Part shown: positions 7,563 to 15,053 of the stretch, one piece after another
Position numbering within the stretch: position 1 is the stretch's first letter
How the letters are laid out: every line of letters begins with the position of its first letter
DNA from: Bacillota bacterium
Lineage (GTDB): Bacteria > Bacillota > Sulfobacillia > JAJZIM01
Direction of reading: 5' to 3'
Length of the DNA stretch: 45,322 nt
NCBI GenBank assembly: GCA_021810565.1
Contig: JAJZIM010000019.1
Location: 1-45,322, forward strand
The notes under the pieces: model-generated
What the model was told of the DNA's origin: nothing
Seen by the model: the letters and a program-made list of their open reading frames with translations, nothing else
The model's database searches: none
Program-made: the position numbers and the translations under genes

Positions 7563-8970
7563 CGGTCTTTATAGCATCACCGTCCGGGTCACCCTTTGGT
7601 ACGCCCTGGTACTGTCCCTGGTCCTGGCGGCCACCGGGACAGCCGGCTTCTTGCTGCTGAAGCAGGCGCTGCTGGAGCAGGCTGCGGCCAGGGTCCAGGC
7701 GCGGGCCATGGAGGTCGGCCAACTGGTGGAGGGCGTGCGCAATCCCGGCCGCGAGGACGTGGAGAAGGTGGGCCTGCACAGCCGCACCCTGGTCTTCTCC
7801 CGGGGCCCCGGCGGATTGCTGGTGCAAATCAGCGGTCCAACCGGGCAAAGCGTCAACCGATCCCCCGGGCTGACCCACGCCCTTCCCTTGCCGCCCCACC
7901 CCGACCGGCCGGCCGACAACGTGCTGGCCTACGGCGCCGGCCGCATCGCCTGGGCCAGCCGGCCCCTGTACAACCGCGGTCAGTTGGTGGGATCCGTGCA
8001 GGTGGCCGCCCCCCTTTCCCAGCTTTATGCCCAGTTGCGCCTGATGGAACGCGGCCTCCTGGAGGCATACGGTCTGGGACTACTCCTGGCCCTCTTGGGC
8101 GGCTACCTTATCGCCCGCCGGGCGCTGACGCCCGTGCGCGCCATGACCCGGGCGGTGGAGTCCGTGGCCATCGACCGTCTGGACCGCCGGCTGCCCCTGG
8201 CCGGACCGCCCGACGAGCTGCACCGGCTGGCCGCCGCCTTCAATCACATGCTGGACCGACTGGCTCAGGGGGTGGATGCCCAACGGCAATTCGTAGCCGC
8301 CGCCTCCCACGAGCTGCGCACCCCCCTGTCCGTCATCCAAGGCTACATGGGCATCCTGGCCCGCTGGGGCAAGGAGGACCCCCAGATCCGAGAGGACGCC
8401 GTGGATATCATCCAAAGCGAGCTGGGCCGCACCCGTCGCATGGTCAACAACCTGCTGCTCTTGGCCCGGGAGGACGCCGGGCATGCCCCCGGCGTCACCC
8501 GGCTGGATCTGACCGCCTTGGTCCGGGAGGTCTGCCAGGAGGCCCACGCGCTCCGGGAGGAGGTGGAGCTGACCGCCGAAGGGTTGGTTGCCTTGGAGGT
8601 GTCCGGAGACGCCGAGCGGCTCCGCCAGGCCATCCTGGCCGTCCTGGACAACGCGCTGAAATATACCCCGGCGGGGGGCAAGGTGACCGTGTCGCTGCGC
8701 CGTGAGGGTTCCCTGGCCGCGCTGACCATCGCCGACACCGGCATCGGCATCCCCCCGGAGGCCCTCCCTCATATCTTCGACCGCTTCTATCGGGCGGACC
8801 CGGCCCGCAGTCGGCGCACCGAAGGCTTCGGCCTGGGCCTGTCCATCGCCCGTCTGCAGGTGGAGCGCCACGGCGGCCAAATCGCGGTGCGCAGCGAGCC
8901 CGGGCACGGCAGCACCTTCACCATCCATCTCCCGCTCGCCCCGGACCGCTCCTTCGCTGCCAAGGCTTAA
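7543..8970 (+). CDS. Membrane sensor histidine kinase
   Basis: A 475-residue kinase, partner of the response regulator it overlaps by 20 bases. Order: first membrane helix (about 16-39), an extracytoplasmic sensor region of about 125 residues without recognisable motif, second helix (about 170-188), HAMP linker, and the phospho-acceptor segment ASHELRTPLSV with His256. The catalytic ATPase domain follows: N box around D369 (DNALKYTP), G1 DTGIGIP at D398, then FDRFYRADPAR and GFGLGLSIA. There is no PAS domain, unlike many phosphate-sensing PhoR proteins, so a phosphate signal should not be assumed. The TAA stop codon lies inside the first repeat of direct-repeat array 2. Confidence 0.95.
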   Translation: MYSRRFSGLYSITVRVTLWYALVLSLVLAATGTAGFLLLKQALLEQAAARVQARAMEVGQLVEGVRNPGREDVEKVGLHSRTLVFSRGPGGLLVQISGPTGQSVNRSPGLTHALPLPPHPDRPADNVLAYGAGRIAWASRPLYNRGQLVGSVQVAAPLSQLYAQLRLMERGLLEAYGLGLLLALLGGYLIARRALTPVRAMTRAVESVAIDRLDRRLPLAGPPDELHRLAAAFNHMLDRLAQGVDAQRQFVAAASHELRTPLSVIQGYMGILARWGKEDPQIREDAVDIIQSELGRTRRMVNNLLLLAREDAGHAPGVTRLDLTALVREVCQEAHALREEVELTAEGLVALEVSGDAERLRQAILAVLDNALKYTPAGGKVTVSLRREGSLAALTIADTGIGIPPEALPHIFDRFYRADPARSRRTEGFGLGLSIARLQVERHGGQIAVRSEPGHGSTFTIHLPLAPDRSFAAKA

Positions 8971-9020
8971 CTTTTTGTTCACTCCGCTTTCACGCTCCTT
9001 TAAGGCACAGCCGCTATCCT
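8967..9020 (+). promoter_or_regulatory. Direct-repeat array 2 and -10 before the PepSY gene
   Basis: Pentamers TTAAC (8967), TTCAC (8978), TTCAC (8989) and TTAAG (9000) repeat with an exact 11-bp period. TATCCT (9015-9020), a fair -10 box, begins 10 nt after the last pentamer, the same spacing as in arrays 1, 3 and 4. No sigma-A -35 is present; the repeats occupy that place, as expected for an activator-dependent promoter. The first repeat contains the stop codon of the kinase gene. Confidence 0.8.
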
Positions 9021-9091
9021 GACCATGGCACCGCGGTGAGGAGGTGTCCTGCAGGGTGCCGCATCAGGGAACGTGGAAAGGAGTTGTTGGT

Positions 9092-9772
9092 ATGGTGAAG
9101 CGCAAGATACTGATGCTTACGCTGGCCGGTGCGCTGACTTTGGGGGCGACGGGAGCCGGCCTGGCCCTGGCCTCCGTACCTCCGACCAGTTCCGCCGTCG
9201 CGACGGCGCAGGCCCGAGACGCGGCTTCGCAAGGTGAGTCATCCATCCGGGGCAGCCTGCCGCTGTCCACCCTGACCGCGATCACCCCGTCCCAGGCCGG
9301 TCAGGCGGCGGTGGATGCCGTCCCCGGGAGCACGGTCCGCAAGATCAAGTTGGAGGGCCACCGCGGCTATCTGGTGTATAAGGTGAAGCTCACGACTTCC
9401 CAGGGGCACCGCAAGGCCTTCGTGGACGCCGGTTCCGGTCGGGTGCTGGCCGTGGTCACCCCCACCGGAAAAGACGGCGCGACGCCCTCCTTCACCGGCA
9501 GCCTGTCCCTGTCGGCGCTGGCCAAGATCACGCCCACCCAGGCCGGCCGCGCCGCCCTGGGGGCCTTCCCGGGAGCCACCGTGCTGCAAACCCGCCTGCA
9601 CACCGCCGACGGCGCGCTGGTGTATAAGGTGAAGCTGCGCACCGTGGCCGGTAAGACGGCCCACGCTTGGATCGACGCGGGCAGCGGCCGGGTGTTGCGT
9701 ACCAAGACGGCGCACCCCGAGAGCGTCGAAGCCCCCGAGCAATCCGCCACGCATCCTCATCAAGACCGCTGA
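9092..9772 (+). CDS. Exported double-PepSY domain protein
   Basis: A 226-residue protein with a lysine/arginine N-terminus and a hydrophobic segment (about 5-27) that fits a signal peptide or membrane anchor. It has two PepSY-like repeats of about 65 residues, each running from an SLxLSxLxxITPxQAG motif to VYKVKL and DAGSGRVL. PepSY domains are often found next to two-component systems and are thought to modulate extracytoplasmic proteins or proteases; no catalytic residues are seen. The ATG at 9092 is chosen because GGAAAGGAG lies eight bases upstream; a longer reading from 9044 has no ribosome site. The promoter carries direct-repeat array 2, and a strong terminator follows. Function is unproven. 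Confidence 0.85.
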   Translation: MVKRKILMLTLAGALTLGATGAGLALASVPPTSSAVATAQARDAASQGESSIRGSLPLSTLTAITPSQAGQAAVDAVPGSTVRKIKLEGHRGYLVYKVKLTTSQGHRKAFVDAGSGRVLAVVTPTGKDGATPSFTGSLSLSALAKITPTQAGRAALGAFPGATVLQTRLHTADGALVYKVKLRTVAGKTAHAWIDAGSGRVLRTKTAHPESVEAPEQSATHPHQDR

Positions 9773-9780
9773 AGCCGCCC

Positions 9781-9811
9781 GGGCGGGAGGAAACAGCCTC
9801 CCGCCCTTTTT
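9781..9811 (+). terminator. Intrinsic terminator after the PepSY gene
   Basis: A perfect 10-bp stem (9781-9790 with 9797-9806), a six-base loop and five T residues (9807-9811). The T run also supplies the first bases of direct-repeat array 3. Confidence 0.93.
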
Positions 9812-9874
9812 CACCCTTATTTAAGGGGATTTTAAGCCGCTTTTCACCGGCTATTCATGCCTTCCTGGGACAAT
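9810..9874 (+). promoter_or_regulatory. Direct-repeat array 3 (five repeats) and -10
   Basis: Five pentamers, TTCAC (9810), TTAAG (9821), TTAAG (9832), TTCAC (9843) and TTCAT (9854), keep an exact 11-bp period. GACAAT (9869-9874), matching a -10 box in four of six positions, starts 10 nt after the last one. This is the longest of the four arrays. It lies 31 bp before the ATG of the small exported protein. Confidence 0.82.
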
Positions 9875-9905
9875 GAGCAAGCAGTCGTCCCGAAAGGGGG
9901 GATAA

Positions 9906-10154
9906 ATGATGCGCAAACGTTGGCAGTTGATCCTGGCCGGCAGCGTCCTCCTGGTCTCCCTGGGTGGAGCGGGCTGGGCCTTCGCCGGGTCTCCCGCCAC
10001 GACCCCGGCCACCCAGGTTCAATCGGGAGCGGACCTGCAGCAGGGAGCCAATCTCCAGCAGGGACCCAACCTCCAGCAGGGACCCGACGTGCGGTCGAGC
10101 GCTCCCGACGGCACCGAGGCCGTCGAGTCCCACCCGGCGGAAGCGAACGGTTGA
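9906..10154 (+). CDS. Small exported protein with QQG repeats
   Basis: An 82-residue protein I do not recognise. The first 27 residues form a signal peptide (MMRKRW, a hydrophobic core, then an alanine/glycine-rich end at AFAGSPA). The mature part holds three imperfect copies of an LQQGxN/P hexapeptide (about 44-59) and an acidic tail. A ribosome site (AAAGGGGGG) precedes the ATG; a second ATG follows immediately. It stands alone between the five-repeat regulatory array and a terminator, so it is probably one of the most directly controlled outputs of the two-component system. Function unknown. Confidence 0.72.
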   Translation: MMRKRWQLILAGSVLLVSLGGAGWAFAGSPATTPATQVQSGADLQQGANLQQGPNLQQGPDVRSSAPDGTEAVESHPAEANG

Positions 10155-10165
10155 TCCCATCCCTT

Positions 10166-10196
10166 CGGAGAGGCAACGCTGCCTCTCCGATCTTTT
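10166..10196 (+). terminator. Intrinsic terminator after the small exported protein
   Basis: A perfect 10-bp stem (10166-10175 with 10180-10189), a four-base loop ACGC and a T-rich tail (ATCTTTT). Confidence 0.9.
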
Positions 10197-10326
10197 GCCT
10201 CCTGCGTTACTCAGCCTTGATCTTTTGGAAAAAGCCCCGCCCCACCGCCGGAGCAGACGCCATCCCCCCCGATTTTCCATCTCATCCGCCATAATTTTAG
10301 TGCCAGCCCTGGGATTGGCCCCTTTT

Positions 10327-10358
10327 TTCATAGTACTTTCATCTTCCTAGTGTATCAT
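10327..10358 (+). promoter_or_regulatory. Two-repeat regulatory box and -10 before murE
   Basis: Two TTCAT pentamers (10327 and 10338) are 11 bp apart, and TATCAT (10353-10358) lies 10 nt after the second, exactly as in arrays 1-3. Only half an array is present, so regulation by the same factor is plausible but weaker. The rest of the 10197-10386 spacer shows no gene. Confidence 0.5.
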
Positions 10359-10395
10359 ATGCAATGACTCGGAAAACCTCGGGAAGGTGGTGCCC

Positions 10396-11862
10396 ATGGC
10401 TTCCGTCAGTCCGCCATATGCCGCCGACGAGACAACCTTGCTGCCCCCCGAGTTGGGCCGACTGCTCTCCCACCAGGTGCGGGGCGTCACCTGCGATTCC
10501 CGCGCCGTGCGGCCCGGGTATCTCTTCGTGGCCATCCGCGGTTTCCGGGACGACGGCCATCGCTACCTCGCCGACGCCGTGGCCCGCGGCGCGGCAGGCG
10601 TGGTAGTCGGCGGCCCCTGCGCCGACCCGGGCGTGCCTTGCTGGCAGGTCCCGGACCCCCGGCGGGCCCTGGCGCTGGCCGCCGCCGCCTTCCACGGCCA
10701 TCCCTCCCGCCGCCTCACCCTGATCGGGGTGACCGGCACCAACGGCAAGACCTCCGTCAGCTATCTCCTGGACAGCATCTTCCGACAGGACGGGAGGCGC
10801 ACCGGCCTCTTGGGCTCCGTGGTCTACCGCATGGCCAACGAGGCCGCCGTGGCCCACCTGACCACCCCCCAGGCCACCGACATCCAGGCCTTCTTGGCGC
10901 GCGCCCTGGCCCGGGGCACCGACACGGTCACCATGGAGGTATCCTCCCACGCCCTGGCCCTGGAGCGGGTCACCGGCTGCGCTTTCGATGCCGCCGTGTT
11001 CACCAACCTGAGCCGCGACCATCTAGATTTCCACCCGAGCATGGAGGAATATTTCCGGGCCAAGGCACGCCTTTTCCACCAGCCCGGCGCCCCTCTGGCC
11101 GTGATCAACCAGGACGACCCCTACGGTCGGCGGCTGGCCGCCTTGGCCGCGGGCCGCGTGCTGCCCTACGGCCTTACGAACCCGGGCCCGCTGCGCGTGG
11201 AGCACCCCTCCCCCGGCTGCCGCGGCTGGCGCTTCACCCTGCGCTTCCCCGCGGCCCGCGAGGAGGTATGCCTGCCGCTGCCGGGCAGCTTCAGCCTGTG
11301 CAACGCCCTGGCCGCCGCCACCACCGCCTGGGGTCTGGGCCTTTCCCCCTCCCTCATCGCCCAAGGCCTAACCCGGGTCGGCCCCATCCCCGGCCGGTAC
11401 GGTGAACGGCGCGTGGGCGGCGTGCTGACCGTGGTGGACTACGCCCACAACCCGGACGGGCTCACGCAGGTGCTGCGCTGGTACCGGGAGCGCACCCCGG
11501 GACGGCTGATCGCCGTCTTCGGTGGCCGCGGCGAGCGGGACCGGGGCAAGCGACCACAGATGGGCTCCTTGGCCTCCGAGCTGGCCGATCTGGTAATCAT
11601 AACTTCCGACAGCCCCGGGCGGGAGGATCCGGCCGCCATCTCCGCCGAGGTGGCTCGCGGCATCCGCCGCGGCAATTTCCGGATCATCCTGGATCGACGC
11701 CGCGCCGTCGCCGCCGCCATGCGCCACGCCCGCCGCGCCGACACGGTGGTCATCACCGGCCGCGGCCAGGAGGCCTTCCAGAAGCTGCCCGCAGGGGAAA
11801 CGCCGTTCCCCCGGGACCGGGAATTGGTCGCCCTCCACCGCCCCCCCGGGCGCTCCGGTTAG
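10396..11862 (+). CDS. murE: UDP-N-acetylmuramoyl-tripeptide synthetase-like Mur ligase
   Basis: A 488-residue cytoplasmic Mur ligase that adds the third residue of the peptidoglycan stem peptide. Visible: the UMP-binding N-terminal domain with CDSRAVRPG; the ATP-binding loop GVTGTNGKTS; the HLTTP and MEVSSHAL segments; NLSRDHLDFH; and the C-terminal domain with VDYAHNPDGL. The usual DNPR motif that recognises meso-diaminopimelate is replaced by DSPG (in TSDSPGREDP), so the amino acid added is uncertain. The ATG at 10396 has GGGAAGG eight bases upstream. The gene stands apart from any division/cell-wall cluster, so it may be a second MurE or a specialised paralogue. The promoter has half of the local regulatory array. 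Confidence 0.9.
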   Translation: MASVSPPYAADETTLLPPELGRLLSHQVRGVTCDSRAVRPGYLFVAIRGFRDDGHRYLADAVARGAAGVVVGGPCADPGVPCWQVPDPRRALALAAAAFHGHPSRRLTLIGVTGTNGKTSVSYLLDSIFRQDGRRTGLLGSVVYRMANEAAVAHLTTPQATDIQAFLARALARGTDTVTMEVSSHALALERVTGCAFDAAVFTNLSRDHLDFHPSMEEYFRAKARLFHQPGAPLAVINQDDPYGRRLAALAAGRVLPYGLTNPGPLRVEHPSPGCRGWRFTLRFPAAREEVCLPLPGSFSLCNALAAATTAWGLGLSPSLIAQGLTRVGPIPGRYGERRVGGVLTVVDYAHNPDGLTQVLRWYRERTPGRLIAVFGGRGERDRGKRPQMGSLASELADLVIITSDSPGREDPAAISAEVARGIRRGNFRIILDRRRAVAAAMRHARRADTVVITGRGQEAFQKLPAGETPFPRDRELVALHRPPGRSG

Positions 11863-11919
11863 GGGCAGGAAGTGGTCCGGGCCATGTGGAAGATATCCGC
11901 GAGGTGAGCCCCCCTGGAG

Positions 11920-12987
11920 ATGCCGGATCAACCGCTCCCGCGCCGCCCTTCCCCCTGGGATCCCCTGGGGGCCTTTTGCTGCTCCTTGATCCCCTTCCTG
12001 GGCGTCCCCTTGAGTTCCCTGTTCCTGGTCCTGAACTGGCGCCGCCTGCACCCGGGGGAGCGATCGTGGCCGCTGGCGCTGGCAGTGGGCTTCTTCACCC
12101 TCAGCCTCACCCTGCTGGAGCATCGTATGACCCTGTTCCGCTTCCCACCGGCCTACCTGCTCTTGGGTCTGCCGGTCTCCGCGGGCTACGGCCTGGTGCT
12201 CACCTTGGTGCAGTTGCCCGCCTGGCGCGCCCAGGGGGCGCCCGGACGCCGCCGCCTGCTGGGCGTGTTGCTGCTCTTGGCCGGCGTCATCTACCTGTCC
12301 CTCTCCCTGGCGCCCCTGGCCGGTATAGACGTCGGCGTGCCCCTCTCCCCCGGCGCCGTCAGCCGCAACTGGGCCGGCTACCAGCTTTTCACCCGGGGGA
12401 TCCGCTCGGTGCAGGGCCGCTGGCAGGTTCCCACCGTGTCCCACCAGGGCAAGGCTTCCCAGGAGGAGGTCTCCGTCTGGGTCGGGGTGGGCGGCTACCG
12501 GCCCGGAACCGTGCTGCTCCAAACCGGCACCACGGCCGACGTCCAGGGCGGTCATGCCCGCTACCGGGCCTTCTACGAGGTGTATCCCGGCATGCCGGAG
12601 CGCACCGTCTTCCCGGTGCGTCCTGGAGACCGGATCGAGGCCCAGGTGTCCTCCCTGAGCGACAGCTTCCCGGGGCGCTGGCAGGTAAGCCTGCGCGACC
12701 TCACCTCTGGCCGGCACCTGGTGCGCAGCTTCCGGCTCACCCCCGCCAGACAGAGCGCCGAGTGGATCTTCGAGGCGGTCTATCTCGATGGCAACCACCA
12801 CGTCAGCCCCCTGCCCAGCTTCACCCCGGTGCGCTTCACCCATGCCACGGCCGCCACCCCCCGCCGCTCGGGCAGCGCCGGCAGCCTGGGGGCCCGCGCC
12901 GTCACCCTCCTGCCCCCCGGCGGCAGGCGGCTGTCCCCCTCGTCCCTCTCCGCCGGCGGCAGCGCCTTCAGCGTGAGCCAAGGCTGA
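11920..12987 (+). CDS. Membrane-tethered glutamic peptidase (G1/eqolisin family)
   Basis: A 355-residue protein with three or four N-terminal membrane helices (about 15-130) followed by an outward G1 peptidase domain (about 148-310). Landmarks of scytalidoglutamic peptidase are present in order: NWAGY (150-154), VWVGVGG, LLQTG with the catalytic glutamine Q201, FYEVYP (218-223), and AEWIFE with the catalytic glutamate E285. G1 enzymes are acid-active proteases best known from fungi, with scattered homologues in acid-tolerant prokaryotes. Here the enzyme is held by a multi-helix anchor instead of being freely secreted. The ATG at 11920 has GGAG immediately before it and GAGGTGA 12 bases upstream. 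It may follow murE in one transcript. Confidence 0.82.
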   Translation: MPDQPLPRRPSPWDPLGAFCCSLIPFLGVPLSSLFLVLNWRRLHPGERSWPLALAVGFFTLSLTLLEHRMTLFRFPPAYLLLGLPVSAGYGLVLTLVQLPAWRAQGAPGRRRLLGVLLLLAGVIYLSLSLAPLAGIDVGVPLSPGAVSRNWAGYQLFTRGIRSVQGRWQVPTVSHQGKASQEEVSVWVGVGGYRPGTVLLQTGTTADVQGGHARYRAFYEVYPGMPERTVFPVRPGDRIEAQVSSLSDSFPGRWQVSLRDLTSGRHLVRSFRLTPARQSAEWIFEAVYLDGNHHVSPLPSFTPVRFTHATAATPRRSGSAGSLGARAVTLLPPGGRRLSPSSLSAGGSAFSVSQG

Positions 12988-12990
12988 GGC

Positions 12991-13950
12991 TCACTCCCAG
13001 TAGCGCAGCAGGTTCTCCCCCCCTATGCCGGGGTGCAGGGCGCCGTTGATCCCCCCCGCCACCACCCGGGAAAGGTCGTCCATGAGGACATCGATCTCCT
13101 TGGGGGTGACCATCAGGTCCCCCACGGCGGGCGGCAGCACCTCCCGCAGCAGCCGGCGGCTCTCCCCCTGGTCCAGGCCGGCCAGGGCGGTACGCACCGG
13201 TCCGTCCTCGCCCTCCCGCAGCCGCTCCAAGGCGTCCTCCACGATGGTGGCGGCATGCACCACGGTGGGAACCCCCAGGGCCGTCACCGGCACCCCCAAG
13301 GTCTCCCGGTCGATCTCGGTCCGGTGGTTGCCCACCCCCGATCCCGGTCGCACCCCCGCGTCGGTCAGCTGGATGGTGGTGGTGATGCGCGCCACGGAGC
13401 GGGAGGCCAGGGCGTCCACGGCCACCACCGCGGCGGGCCGGACCCGGTCCACGATGCCGCGGACGATCTCCCCCGTCTCGATGCCGGTCAGCCCCAGCAC
13501 CCCCGGCGCCACGGCACACACCGGCCGCAGCCGGCCCGCCACCTCCCGGGGCGCGAACTCCCCCAGGTGCCTGGTCACCAGGATGGAGCCCACCACCCGC
13601 GGCCCCAGGGCGTCCGGGGTGGCATTCCAGTTGCCCAGCCCCACCACCAGCACCAACGCGTCGGACTCCAGCCGCAGCAGCCCGGCCAGCTCCTCCGCCA
13701 GCAGCCGGGCCACCGCCTCCTGCACCTGCCGGTCCCGACGGCGCAGCTGGGAAGACTCCAAGGTGACGTAGGTGCCCGGGGCTTTGCCCATGGCCGCCTC
13801 CCCCCGCCGGTCCAGGATCTCCACCCGGGTAACGGTCACCGCACCGCGCTGCTCCTCCCGCCACCGCACGCCGGGGATTTCCCCCGCCCCACCCTCCCGC
13901 AGGAAGGCATGCACCTCCGCCGCCAGATCGCTGCGCACGCTGCGTCCCAT
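12991..13950 (-). CDS. gpr: Spore germination protease GPR
   Basis: A 319-residue protease that degrades small acid-soluble proteins during germination. Conserved segments are NWNATPDALGP (D113), VVAVDALASRS (D179), TTIQLTDAGVRPGSGVGN and the C-terminal VTPKEIDVLMDDL and INGALHPG. The two aspartates match those implicated in catalysis in Bacillus GPR. Only four residues precede the VRSDLA segment that begins the mature enzyme in Bacillus (VRTDLA there, after about 15 residues of propeptide), so the propeptide is very short. GAGGAG lies eight bases before the ATG. It converges on the G1 peptidase gene with a three-base gap. Together with the T-box this identifies a spore-forming Firmicute. Confidence 0.95.
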   Translation of the reverse strand: MGRSVRSDLAAEVHAFLREGGAGEIPGVRWREEQRGAVTVTRVEILDRRGEAAMGKAPGTYVTLESSQLRRRDRQVQEAVARLLAEELAGLLRLESDALVLVVGLGNWNATPDALGPRVVGSILVTRHLGEFAPREVAGRLRPVCAVAPGVLGLTGIETGEIVRGIVDRVRPAAVVAVDALASRSVARITTTIQLTDAGVRPGSGVGNHRTEIDRETLGVPVTALGVPTVVHAATIVEDALERLREGEDGPVRTALAGLDQGESRRLLREVLPPAVGDLMVTPKEIDVLMDDLSRVVAGGINGALHPGIGGENLLRYWE

Positions 13951-14133
13951 GCCACCGCTCCTCGTCCGTCTTTTCCGCTCTAGCCTGTTCCCGCCCGCCC
14001 CCGCCTATGCGCCGTGCCCGGGCTTTTGGCATCCGCCGGCGCGGCACCCCTCCCGGGGACGGCGAGGGTGGACTAGCGACTCCGAGGCCGCCTCGTCGGC
14101 GGTTCAGGGGCCGCGAATAGCCGAAAAGCAGCC

Positions 14134-14162
14134 TTGCGGGCGCCCCATGCCCATGCTATAAT
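14134..14162 (+). promoter_or_regulatory. Promoter of the first nucleotidyltransferase-HEPN gene
   Basis: TTGCGG (14134-14139), a 17-bp spacer and a perfect TATAAT (14157-14162). The same layout, with weaker -10 boxes, precedes the other two copies. The spacer 13951-14216 holds no gene. Confidence 0.72.
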
Positions 14163-14216
14163 TGGTAAGGCTAACTTAGTTTGGGGCAAGGCGCAGGCCC
14201 CATGGGAGGAACCTTA

Positions 14217-15053
14217 ATGATGGGCGGTACGGCGGCAATCACCGCAACGAGGACGTTGGACCGGGCGGAGCGGGCGGTGGCCGACGCCCTGGCCCGGCGG
14301 CTGGCCGCGGCCTACCCTCAGGACCTGTTGGAGGTGCGCGTCTTCGGATCCCGGGCCAGGGGCGACCACCGGGAGGACTCCGACCTGGACGTGGCGGTGA
14401 TCGTCGCAAACCCACGCCCGCGGCGAACAGATATCCTGGACCTGGCCCGGGCTGCCGAGGACGAAGGCGGCTATCCCCACCTCGTAGACCCGCACCCGCA
14501 CACCTTGAAGGATTTCCGCTACTTCCAGGCCACCAACAGCCTGTACTACCGCACCATGCGCGACGATGGCGTCACCATATGGCGAAAACCCGGAGTGGAC
14601 CTGTGGGACGAAAAGGAGGTGCAGCCGATGGGGCGGGAGCTTGACGTCGAGCAGGAACTCAGGAAGGCACATCAGGACCTCCAGATGGCCGGGATAGCTC
14701 TGGATGCACAGATGCTGGACGGGGCTGGCCCCTCGGCATATTACGCGGCCTTCCACGCGGTTAAAGCCGCCCTTTTGACCCGGGGCCTGGAGGCAAAGAC
14801 CCACCGGGGTGTGCAAACCTTGTTCTCGCAACATCTCGTCAAGTCCGGCGCGGTGCCGCCCCACTGCAGCACCTGGCTATCCAACCTGGAGGCGGTTCGC
14901 AACCATGCGGATTATCCCGATGCATGGGAATACGAACCTCTCGAGCGCGACGAGGTGGAAAAGGCCCTGGAACACTCCCGATCCATGGTCGCCGACCTGG
15001 AACGGCTCTGCCGGGACTGGCTGGAGCGGCAACGCCCCGAACCCGGCAGTTGA
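14217..15053 (+). CDS. Fused nucleotidyltransferase-HEPN protein, copy 1
   Basis: A 278-residue two-domain protein. The N-terminal half (about 15-120) is a minimal nucleotidyltransferase of the DNA polymerase beta fold, with GSRARGDHREDSDLD (G44, S45, D56, D58), the metal-binding core of MNT antitoxins. The C-terminal half (about 140-265) is a HEPN/UPF0332-like helical domain with SAYYAAFHAVKAALL and VRNHADY. The canonical HEPN RNase motif (Arg, four to six residues, His) is not present. In MntA-HepT systems these two domains are separate antitoxin and toxin; here they are joined. ATG 14217 is chosen because GGGAGGA lies six bases upstream. It is the first of three tandem paralogues and has the strongest promoter. 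Confidence 0.85.
   Translation: MMGGTAAITATRTLDRAERAVADALARRLAAAYPQDLLEVRVFGSRARGDHREDSDLDVAVIVANPRPRRTDILDLARAAEDEGGYPHLVDPHPHTLKDFRYFQATNSLYYRTMRDDGVTIWRKPGVDLWDEKEVQPMGRELDVEQELRKAHQDLQMAGIALDAQMLDGAGPSAYYAAFHAVKAALLTRGLEAKTHRGVQTLFSQHLVKSGAVPPHCSTWLSNLEAVRNHADYPDAWEYEPLERDEVEKALEHSRSMVADLERLCRDWLERQRPEPGS

Noticed and set aside
6870-8970. Calling the two-component pair PhoP-PhoR
   Set aside because: The repeat layout suits PhoP boxes, but the kinase has no PAS domain and the pentamers differ from the Bacillus consensus. Phosphate sensing is not shown, so a neutral name is used.
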